Below the pieces are notes generated by a model. It was not told the origin of the DNA. It worked only from the letters and a program-made list of their open reading frames with translations, and made no database searches. A stretch of DNA of 64,000 bases from JAWPMV01 sp039819665. GTDB lineage: Bacteria > Bacteroidota > Bacteroidia > J057. The stretch spans positions 62,001-126,000 of the forward strand of contig JBCBRM010000003.1 in assembly GCA_039819665.1 (NCBI GenBank), read 5' to 3'. Below, piece after piece: positions 16,551 through 23,677 of the stretch (the first letter of the stretch is position 1; every line of letters begins with the position of its first letter). The position numbers and the translations under genes were made by a program.

Positions 16551-17150
16551 TTATTTGTTGTTGGGACCGGCGATAGCTTCCTGAGCTAGTACTATCCAGT
16601 TACTTGGATCCATAGATTGGTATCTGGTACCTGCATCTTGCAGAATGTTTTGAAGCGTTTCTACTGAAGCGTTTGCCAAATCTTCATAAGAATAGATACC
16701 TGCATTGTTTAACAACTCTTCGACTTTAGGTCCAATTCCCTGCAATACTTTCAAATCGTCTTTAGCTGGAAGCAAATCTTCGATTGAAGTTTCAGTAGCT
16801 ACATTAGCTTTTTTAGCAGCAGCGCGCTTTTTCTTCTGAAGTCTCTTAGCTTTTTTTGCTTTGCTCTCATTCAATCCAAGCAAATTTCTGACTTGCTTGT
16901 TTCCGGTTGTATATTGATCCTTGACTCCTTCCAGGATATCGAGGGTAAGGTCTGTTTGCTTTTCAAATAAATCTGTACCTCTATCGATTACCTTTGACAT
17001 AAGTTTCTGCCACTTGGCACCTGATTTCAGAGAGATTTCTACAAACTTATCTGTTGCGATGATTGCCTGGTCGTTAATTTCGCTTACATTTTCTTTGAAG
17101 CGATCTACTCTTTCTTCGAGGGTTACTTTTTTTATTGTTTTGGTTGCCAT
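16551..17150 (-). CDS. Phasin-like protein with Lys/Ala-rich linker and helix-hairpin-helix domain
   Basis: A 199-residue protein read from the ATG at 17150; an in-frame GTG at 17177 would add 9 residues. Residues about 10-85 are a phasin-like helical domain (GAKWQKLMSKVIDRG). Residues about 96-115 are a strongly basic Lys/Ala stretch (AKKAKRLQKKKRAAAKK). Residues about 130-175 hold a helix-hairpin-helix motif (LQGIGPKVEELLNNAGI) of a kind found in nucleic-acid-binding proteins. The plan recalls PhaF/PhaM, in which a phasin with a basic tail tethers storage granules to the nucleoid for even partition. First gene of the five-gene operon, behind the triple-heptamer promoter. Confidence 0.86.
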   Translation of the reverse strand: MATKTIKKVTLEERVDRFKENVSEINDQAIIATDKFVEISLKSGAKWQKLMSKVIDRGTDLFEKQTDLTLDILEGVKDQYTTGNKQVRNLLGLNESKAKKAKRLQKKKRAAAKKANVATETSIEDLLPAKDDLKVLQGIGPKVEELLNNAGIYSYEDLANASVETLQNILQDAGTRYQSMDPSNWIVLAQEAIAGPNNK

Positions 17151-17231
17151 ATCTGAATTTTTATTTTTTTGTTGCACTTCTTAGAAGCGCTTTTTATTTA
17201 TTGTGTCTTGGATTATTTCTTAATGACACTA

Positions 17232-17277
17232 CAAATATAGAAGGGCCTAGTTACAGCTGAGTTACAATTGAGTTACA
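17232..17277 (-). promoter_or_regulatory. Phasin-operon promoter with three 11-bp-spaced heptamers (SARP-type operator)
   Basis: On the minus strand TGTAACT occurs three times with 4-bp spacers (plus-strand AGTTACA at 17249, 17260 and 17271). After 9 bases comes TATATTTG (17232-17239), a perfect TAnnTTTG -7 box. No TTTG -33 box lies at the usual distance, as expected for an activator-dependent promoter. SARP activators bind heptamers at 11-bp pitch about 8 bp from the -10 box. Confidence 0.8.
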
Positions 17278-17440
17278 GGTCGTTTATACCCCTTTTAAAA
17301 GCAGTAGATTTTTCTGATCTTATAGGATACATAGAGGTCAACTCTATCTGAAAGACACTATTACTAAATACTTGAAAGTTGCCAAGAATCTGATTGGGGA
17401 ATGCGAGGAATCATTCAGATAAGGCGAAAAATGTGATTAT

Positions 17441-18442
17441 ATGAGACTAAACGTTGGACTACTCGGAGGCGGTTCCTGGGGAACCACTGTTGCTTCTTTA
17501 ACTGCCAAGAATTGCCCTACGAAGATTTGGGCAAGAGATGAAGAAACGGTAAATGACATCAATCAGAATCATCGAAATGAAAAATACCTTCCGGGAGCTC
17601 AACTAAGCCCTTCTTTGCAAGCCTTTCATACGATTAAAGAAACCGTAGAAGATGCCGATGTAATTGTTATGGGTATTCCTGCTCAGCATTTTCGACAGGT
17701 ACTGAAAGATGCTCGGCCGTATATCCGGCCCTGGGTTCCTATTATCAGTTTATCCAAAGGATTGGAGGTAGGTACGATGATGCGAATGACTGAGGTAATT
17801 GAAGCAGAAATGGAGGGGCATCCTGCGGGGGTACTTACCGGCCCTAATCTGGCCAAGGAAATTATTATCGGGCAAGCGGCAGCCAGCGTTATCGCTATGG
17901 TAGACGATACCATTGCCAAAAGATTACAGAAAGTATTTAAAACTGGCCTGTTTAGGGTTTATACAAATGAAGATGTGGTTGGCTGCGAACTAGGAGGTGC
18001 CCTCAAAAATATCATTGCGATTGCTGCGGGGATGGGGGATGGAAGTGGTGCTGGGGAAAATACCCGTGCGGCGATAATTACAAGAGGATTAGCTGAGCTA
18101 ACCCGTCTGGGGGTTGCTATGGGAGGACAACCTATCACCTTTGCGGGCTTAGCCGGAATGGGAGATTTGGTTGCGACCTGTTCCAGTGAAAAAAGTAGAA
18201 ATAGAACCGTTGGCTATCAATTGGGCCTGGGACGAGAGATTTCGGATATCATTGAGGATATGGCAGAGGTGGCTGAAGGGGTGAAGACTGCAAAAGTTGT
18301 TATGCAACTGGCAGAGAAATATGATATCAATATGCCCATTGCTAAATCTGTATATGAAGTGCTATATGAGGGGAGCACTGCAAGAGATGCTTTTAGGGGA
18401 TTGCTTCGTATGGATATTGGGTCGGAGGCGGGGCCAGGATAA
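17441..18442 (+). CDS. gpsA: Glycerol-3-phosphate dehydrogenase [NAD(P)+]
   Basis: A 333-residue GpsA. It reduces dihydroxyacetone phosphate to sn-glycerol-3-phosphate with NAD(P)H, supplying the glycerol backbone of phospholipids and triacylglycerol. It has the N-terminal Rossmann motif LLGGGSWGT (GxGxxG at 9-14), GPNLAKEI, the catalytic lysine in GGALKNIIAIAAG (K189), and GLAGMGDLVATCSS. Length and motifs are normal. It is divergent from the phasin operon and feeds the substrate of the GPAT module at 9.4-12.7 kb, so the storage pathway runs from backbone to product within 12 kb. Confidence 0.96.
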   Translation: MRLNVGLLGGGSWGTTVASLTAKNCPTKIWARDEETVNDINQNHRNEKYLPGAQLSPSLQAFHTIKETVEDADVIVMGIPAQHFRQVLKDARPYIRPWVPIISLSKGLEVGTMMRMTEVIEAEMEGHPAGVLTGPNLAKEIIIGQAAASVIAMVDDTIAKRLQKVFKTGLFRVYTNEDVVGCELGGALKNIIAIAAGMGDGSGAGENTRAAIITRGLAELTRLGVAMGGQPITFAGLAGMGDLVATCSSEKSRNRTVGYQLGLGREISDIIEDMAEVAEGVKTAKVVMQLAEKYDINMPIAKSVYEVLYEGSTARDAFRGLLRMDIGSEAGPG

Positions 18443-18743
18443 GTATTTCCTTTTATGGATTTTTTTGAGTGTTGTTTGAGGGGTGTTTCCATCTTTTTTA
18501 GAAAAAGATGGAGTCAAAAATCGCAGAGCCCAAAGCCAGCCTCACATGCCACCCCGACTCCCGATGGGCTCTGCAGGGCCAGCGCTCCTGGGTTTTGGTT
18601 TATTTTGAATCCCTAACACACTAATACCCTAACACATATAAACGTTTATAAATGGGCTCTGCAGGGCCATCGCGCCTGAGTTTTGGATTATTTAGAATGG
18701 TAAGCATTAACGCCAACACTCCAACACCCCATTACGTTCCCTC
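18443..18743. repeat. Intergenic repeats: family B element plus family A fragments
   Basis: 18487-18600 is a family B unit. Its outer hairpin is CCATCTTTTT/AAAAAGATGG (18489-18511), and its second inverted repeat is GCAGAGCCCA (18523-18532) with TGGGCTCTGC (18565-18574). A partial second copy (TGGGCTCTGCAGGGCCA then CGCGCCTGAG) lies at 18653-18685. CTAACACACTAATACCCTAA (18612-18631) and CCAACACTCCAACACCCC are family A fragments. No gene is seen. Confidence 0.8.
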
Positions 18744-19976
18744 CTAAAGAATCACTACCGGAGGTTTGGTCAAAAATTTTAGAGGATTTGATACAAAGGA
18801 CTTAAAATTGGTGGCGGCATCTTTCAGATACTTCGGGAAGAGTTTATCCACCAGTTTGAGGATGGATTGGCAAGAATTTCCGGCTCGTATTCCTTCTATG
18901 GTTATTCTGAAGATGCTTTCTTTCAAGAGTAAAAGAGGGGCTCCCGCAATGACCAGATCATGAAAGATGAGAAAACATGTAAGGTCTCCAAAGGAATAAA
19001 GATAGGGCCTGGGGATTTTGAAGAAGGTCCGCAGGGCTCTACCATTTAGGAACCTAAGTACATTTTCTGCTGCTTTCTCCCCACTCTCCATAGCGAAGAA
19101 GGCCTGCTTGCTATCCATGCTTCCCAAATCTGCTGCATCTCCCGCTACGAAGATGTGTTCATCATTGACGCTCTGTAGGCTTGGTTTAACCGCTGCCCAG
19201 CTATTTTCTGAATCACTTAAACCTGCCTCGAATAATAAAGGATTAGGTTTTACGCCTCCTGTCCAAATGCATAAGTCCGAGTTCAGGCTTCTTCCATCAG
19301 ATAGCTTGACAGTTTTGGCTTGTACTTCCTCGATTCGGTTGCCAAAGTGAAAAGTTACGTTTTGGTCTTTGCAAAGCCTTAAGACTTCTTTACTAACTTT
19401 GGGCGAAAAACCGGGCAAGAGCCTGTCCTGTGCCTCTACCAGCTCAATATTGATTACGGTATCTTCCTCTCTGTATCTCAACAATTCTCCCAATGCTTCC
19501 ACGCCTACACTACCTCCTCCTGCTACCACTATCGAGTATTCTTTCCCTCTTTCATTCAAGTCTACGATCCGCTCTCTAATCTTGTGGACCTCATCAACAG
19601 ATTTAAAAGGAATTGCATGTTCTTCTACCCCCTTTACTCCTCTATAATTACTTACTCCACCCGTTGTGATTATACAGGCGTCATAAGCGAGTGATTCCCC
19701 ACTTTCTAGTTCTATATGCTTTTTCGCTTTATCAATGGATGTTACTCTATCCTGTACCCAAGTATGTCCTAGGGCAGATATTACATGTTCCCTGTCCAAT
19801 TGCAGATCTGCAGGACTTTTTTCATCAGCAATAAGCTCATGGATATTTGGAGTAAACTCAAAATTTGGATTGGGATCGATGAGGATTACCTCAGCTTCCG
19901 ACTCTATACGTTTTGCAGCCGCTAAACCTGCAAAATTTGCCCCGATGATTATTATCCTTGCTTTTGGATTTGACAT
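18744..19976 (-). CDS. NAD(P)/FAD-dependent oxidoreductase (type II NADH dehydrogenase-like)
   Basis: A 410-residue two-dinucleotide-binding flavoprotein. It shows FAD motif IIIIGANFAGLAAAKR (8-23), the NAD motif VVAGGGSVGVEALGEL, and the late FAD motif IFVAGDAA. A C-terminal region about 100 residues long ends in hydrophobic and basic segments that could bind the membrane (KIPRPYLYSFGDL, LVIAGAPLLLLKESIF). This fits the NDH-2/FSP1 family, which passes electrons from NAD(P)H to quinones without pumping protons. Monocistronic; the exact acceptor is not evident. Confidence 0.85.
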   Translation of the reverse strand: MSNPKARIIIIGANFAGLAAAKRIESEAEVILIDPNPNFEFTPNIHELIADEKSPADLQLDREHVISALGHTWVQDRVTSIDKAKKHIELESGESLAYDACIITTGGVSNYRGVKGVEEHAIPFKSVDEVHKIRERIVDLNERGKEYSIVVAGGGSVGVEALGELLRYREEDTVINIELVEAQDRLLPGFSPKVSKEVLRLCKDQNVTFHFGNRIEEVQAKTVKLSDGRSLNSDLCIWTGGVKPNPLLFEAGLSDSENSWAAVKPSLQSVNDEHIFVAGDAADLGSMDSKQAFFAMESGEKAAENVLRFLNGRALRTFFKIPRPYLYSFGDLTCFLIFHDLVIAGAPLLLLKESIFRITIEGIRAGNSCQSILKLVDKLFPKYLKDAATNFKSFVSNPLKFLTKPPVVIL

Positions 19977-20201
19977 GTAAATCTGATGTGAAATTTATAA
20001 GAGAAGACAATTTATCAACTAATGCGGTGATCTCTTTGTTTGTAGCTGGTTGATTGGCCTTTATTTATTACAGACTCTGTGGAGTACTTTTTCTGTCTTC
20101 ATAATCGCTGATACAAATTTACCCTTCTTTGATTCGAATCTCCCAGTGATCATCTCCTTTCCTGTTGAACTTTGAGTATGTGAAATTTTAATTAAAAAAA
20201 C

Positions 20202-21311
20202 ATGAACATCATCAAAGTATTGACTTTCACTATTCTAAGCTTATTGAGTTCTCATTTAAATGCACAGGAAATGGATAAACAAACCCCCAATGTAGTTGCT
20301 ACGACAACTATATTCATCGAGGCAGAGCCAGATAAAGTCTGGGCTGTTTTAGCTCAGGATTTTGCAGGTATAGCAGAATGGTCTTCTGGTGTATCACATG
20401 CTGAGGGCTTTGGAAGTCCTATTGGCAGTTCTCCATACAGCAAAAGAGCCTGTGAAATAACGGCAGCTGGATTCAATGATACGCAGGAGGAAATTTTAGA
20501 ATTTGATCAAACAAACTATCACTTACGCTATAGCCTTTTCTCCGGCTTACCCGGCTTTGTAAAAGATGCGGAAAATATCTGGGAATTGAAGCCGCAAAAT
20601 GGAGGAACCTATCTTTTCGGTAAAACTTCTATGCGAGCGACTGGTTTCATGGGATTCACCATGAAAGGTATGATGAAAACGGCCACCAGAAAAGCTCTAA
20701 ACAACATGGCAGAGGAACTTAAGTATTTTCTCGAAACTGGAAAGCCACATCCTGATAAAGTATCCTCTAATGAGAAATTAGCTCGAAAGGATGAAAAGAT
20801 AAGAAGGAAAGTAGTTTCATTTGAGATCATAGAAGAAATAGACGCACCTCTGGCAGTCGTTTGGAAAACCCTGGCAGGAGATTTTGGGGAAGTATACAAA
20901 AGCAATCCAGTATCTGATTATTCTGTCTATGCGCAAGGCTTTGATCAGCCCCAGCTAGGTGCCCAACGAATAATGTATATGTCAAAAGACAGAAAGAAGT
21001 ATTTTGTAGATCGATTGGCGAAATGGGAGGAAGAAAAGCACCTGACAATTGAAATTGTTGACAAAAAAGGTTTTCCCATTCGTCCCAACTATACCTGGCT
21101 GAATATGGATCTTGAAAAATTGGGAGAGGGTAAAACACAGTTGAAAATAAGATTCAATTATCTCACAAAACCCGCTTTTTTGAAGGGCTTGGCTAAAAAT
21201 GGGCTCAAGAAGAACTTTCGGGAATATGCCTGGGCGATTGATTATCATTGCAGGACCGGTGAAATAATTACCCGTGAGAACTGGAAAGAAATTCGCAAAA
21301 ACTATCTATAA
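20202..21311 (+). CDS. Secreted protein with two SRPBCC (START-like) domains
   Basis: A 369-residue protein with a signal peptide (about 1-21, cut at LNA-QEM). It has two tandem SRPBCC-type lipid- or ligand-binding domains. Copy 1 spans about 33-180 (FIEAEPDKVWAVLAQDFAGIAEW). Copy 2 spans about 205-355 (EEIDAPLAVVWKTLAGDFGEVYK). The matching motifs show an internal duplication. The stop codon touches the ATG of the AraC-family gene downstream (TAAATG), so the two are translated together. The ligand is unknown. Confidence 0.85.
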   Translation: MNIIKVLTFTILSLLSSHLNAQEMDKQTPNVVATTTIFIEAEPDKVWAVLAQDFAGIAEWSSGVSHAEGFGSPIGSSPYSKRACEITAAGFNDTQEEILEFDQTNYHLRYSLFSGLPGFVKDAENIWELKPQNGGTYLFGKTSMRATGFMGFTMKGMMKTATRKALNNMAEELKYFLETGKPHPDKVSSNEKLARKDEKIRRKVVSFEIIEEIDAPLAVVWKTLAGDFGEVYKSNPVSDYSVYAQGFDQPQLGAQRIMYMSKDRKKYFVDRLAKWEEEKHLTIEIVDKKGFPIRPNYTWLNMDLEKLGEGKTQLKIRFNYLTKPAFLKGLAKNGLKKNFREYAWAIDYHCRTGEIITRENWKEIRKNYL

Positions 21312-22151
21312 ATGGCAATCCTGAGTCAAAGACATATGGAATTGGGAGGTCAACAAGTGATCAGTCATGTGACCTTTGAGCCTCCCCTTGTTATTTCCTC
21401 TGAATTAGACAGGCATGGATGCTTTATTTTTCCCATAAATACCTCGGGTGAAATTTACCGACAAGATGGAAAAACTAAGGTTGAGGCCGATCAGGGGGTG
21501 CTTATGAAATGTGGGACTTATGTGAATAAATGGAACCATCCAGAGAATGCTGATTTGCCCTCTGAAGTAGTTATCCTGAGGTTCTATCCCCAAATTATTG
21601 AAGCGGCTATTGACGCAAAGAATTTACAGGCCATTAAAAATAGAATGTCCAATAGAAGTACGGCTTTGGTTGAAATGGATATTCTCATGAAAAAATATCT
21701 GGAAAGTCTATCCTTTTATTTTGATAATCCCCGCCTGGTAAATGACGAATTGGTGAACCTAAAGTTTACAGAACTGTTGCTTCTTTTGGTGAGTATCCGT
21801 GAGCCGAATGCAGCATTGGATCTTTTGTCTACATTATTTGATAGCCAAAAATTTAGCCTGAAGGAGATTGTAGATTCAAATGCTTTTGAAAAGATTTCCA
21901 TAGATGAGCTAGCCTCGCTTGCGAATATGAGCACCCCGACCTTTAAGCGAAAGTTCAAAGAAAGTATGGGCGAAAGTCCGGGTCAGTACATTAAAAAACT
22001 CAGATTGAGAACAGCAGCAAATATGCTGGATACCAGTAAGGAGTTGATTTCAGCCATTGCTTATGAATGTGGATTTAGTGATCCCAATTACTTTTCAAAA
22101 TCTTTTCAAAGTGTATATGGCCTTTCCCCAAAGCAATACAGAAATAGATAG
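21312..22151 (+). CDS. AraC-family transcriptional regulator
   Basis: A 279-residue regulator. It has a cupin-like N-terminal sensor part (about 1-180) and a C-terminal AraC/XylS double helix-turn-helix (about 185-279), seen in IDELASLANMSTPTFKRKFK, ESMGESPGQYIKKLRLRTA and AYECGFSDPNYFSKSFQSVY. Its ATG directly follows the SRPBCC gene stop. The pair probably shares a signal, with the regulator controlling its own operon or a distant target. The inducer is unknown. Confidence 0.92.
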   Translation: MAILSQRHMELGGQQVISHVTFEPPLVISSELDRHGCFIFPINTSGEIYRQDGKTKVEADQGVLMKCGTYVNKWNHPENADLPSEVVILRFYPQIIEAAIDAKNLQAIKNRMSNRSTALVEMDILMKKYLESLSFYFDNPRLVNDELVNLKFTELLLLLVSIREPNAALDLLSTLFDSQKFSLKEIVDSNAFEKISIDELASLANMSTPTFKRKFKESMGESPGQYIKKLRLRTAANMLDTSKELISAIAYECGFSDPNYFSKSFQSVYGLSPKQYRNR

Positions 22152-22207
22152 AAGAGGATATATTCTTTGTCCGAATTTATGATTCAAGCTTAAGGCTGAT
22201 TCTTCCC

Positions 22208-23344
22208 TCACATCCCACTCGCCCGCACCACACAATCGCTCCCATAGCGATCTTTGAGCGTATCTAATGCCTGATAAAGATCCACCTGCCTCGGAATCGA
22301 CTCAAAAAGCCGAATCTGAGGCTTACCCGGAACCAGATGGCTAAACTTTACCCCCACCAATCGTAAGCGTACCCTTCTTTGATAGAGCGAATCAAAAAGG
22401 TTCAATACTTTCTCAATCAGGATTTCATCCGAAGCGCAATAGGGGATTTTGGCTTGCTTGTTTACCGTATCAAAATCGGTATAGCGAATCTTAACCGTTA
22501 CGCAGGCAGTGAGTCGATCGGATTGGCGGAGTTTGAAGGCCAGCTTTTCTGTCATAGAAGTAAGAAGCGCCTTGAGTTTATGGATGTCCATGGTATCCTC
22601 AGTAAAGGTACGTTCGTTTGACATGGATTTTTGCTCCGAATGCTGCACCACGGGCGCATCATCTTCTCCGCGGGCTCTTCGATAGAGCATAGTGCCGTGT
22701 TTTCCAAAAGCACATTCTAACAGTTCACGAGGAATGCCGCGCAAGGTCTTGACCTTCTTTACGCCCATATAAGCGAGGTCTAAAGACATCTGCTTCCCGA
22801 TCAGGGGAATTTTTCGTACAGGCATAGGCCCCAGGAAATTCTGTACCTCCTGATCCTTGACCTCTCGAGCTCCATTGGGTTTGGCTTCTCCGGTGGCTAC
22901 TTTGGAAACCATCTTATTGACTGAAACCCCCAGCGAAATGGGAAGGCCCGTTTCCCGGATTACGCGTTGACGTAGATTCTTGGCCCATTTCGTCCCTCCG
23001 AAAAAGCGCTCCATGCCTGTCATGTCGATGTAAAATTCATCGATGGAAGCTTTTTCATAAATGGGCGACTCTTCTTTGATGATCTCTGTGATCCCCTGCG
23101 AATACTGCGTATAAGCATCATAATCTCCCTTCATCACAACTCCATGCGGGCAAAGTCTCCTTGCCAGTCGCATCGGCATGCCGGAGTGTACCCCAAATTG
23201 ACGGGCTTCATAACTGCAGGAAGAAACTACGCCTCTCCCTCCTGTTCCCCCAACCATAATGGGTCTTCCATTCAGGCGGCTGTCTTTCAGTCGCTCCACA
23301 GATACAAAGAAGGTATCCAGGTCCATATGTGCAATGGTTCTCAT
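22208..23344 (-). CDS. dinB: Y-family DNA polymerase IV (DinB-like)
   Basis: A 378-residue translesion polymerase. Visible are the first catalytic aspartate in HMDLDTFFVSVE (D8, with the steric-gate Phe of TFF), the second acidic cluster ASIDEFYIDMTG (D102, E103), the thumb helix-hairpin-helix around VRKIPLIGKQMS, and a C-terminal little-finger domain (SNERTFTEDTMD). It lies divergent from a dnaE2-type polymerase gene. The two together resemble error-prone mutagenesis cassettes of other bacteria, in which DnaE2 works with a Y-family partner. The start ATG at 23344 fits the family N-terminus. Confidence 0.94.
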   Translation of the reverse strand: MRTIAHMDLDTFFVSVERLKDSRLNGRPIMVGGTGGRGVVSSCSYEARQFGVHSGMPMRLARRLCPHGVVMKGDYDAYTQYSQGITEIIKEESPIYEKASIDEFYIDMTGMERFFGGTKWAKNLRQRVIRETGLPISLGVSVNKMVSKVATGEAKPNGAREVKDQEVQNFLGPMPVRKIPLIGKQMSLDLAYMGVKKVKTLRGIPRELLECAFGKHGTMLYRRARGEDDAPVVQHSEQKSMSNERTFTEDTMDIHKLKALLTSMTEKLAFKLRQSDRLTACVTVKIRYTDFDTVNKQAKIPYCASDEILIEKVLNLFDSLYQRRVRLRLVGVKFSHLVPGKPQIRLFESIPRQVDLYQALDTLKDRYGSDCVVRASGM

Positions 23345-23677
23345 AGACGTTGAAAACGTATAAGGATTTTTGAACGTGTTGGCGTATTGGCGTGCGCGTT
23401 TAGGAGAGGGTAGATGAATGTGTTTTGGGGAAGTGTTCTATCAAAGACTAGCGCCAATACTCCAACACCCCAGCACGTTTAGAATAAGTGTTTTAGTGTT
23501 GTAGTACGGTAGTTGATTCGGGCAGACGCAGCTAACAACAACACCATAACACTACAACACTTCTTCCATTATTCCATCTCTTGGCTATTAATCTTAGATA
23601 AATACCCAATAAAAATAGCATTTTAATTCTAATTATGCTAATTTTATTATCAAATACTAAAAAAACCTGAGATCTAC
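23345..23677. repeat. Divergent dinB-dnaE2 intergenic region with two family A hairpins
   Basis: No gene is seen. AACGTGTTGGCGTATTGGCG (from 23373) pairs with GCGCCAATACTCCAACAC (from 23451). A second hairpin follows: AGTGTTTTAGTGTTGTAGTA (from 23490) against ACACCATAACACTACAACAC (from 23541). The last 100 bases before the GTG start are AT-rich and must hold the dnaE2 promoter. No clear LexA-type box was recognised. Confidence 0.7.

Noticed and set aside
15690..17150. Polyhydroxyalkanoate granule operon
   Set aside because: No phaC, phaA or phaB gene in the window; the neighbours are triacylglycerol/wax ester enzymes, so neutral lipid is the better reading, though PHA genes elsewhere cannot be excluded.
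20131..20140. GATTCGAATC resembling a tRNA T-loop
   Set aside because: No acceptor stem, anticodon arm or cloverleaf can be built around it.
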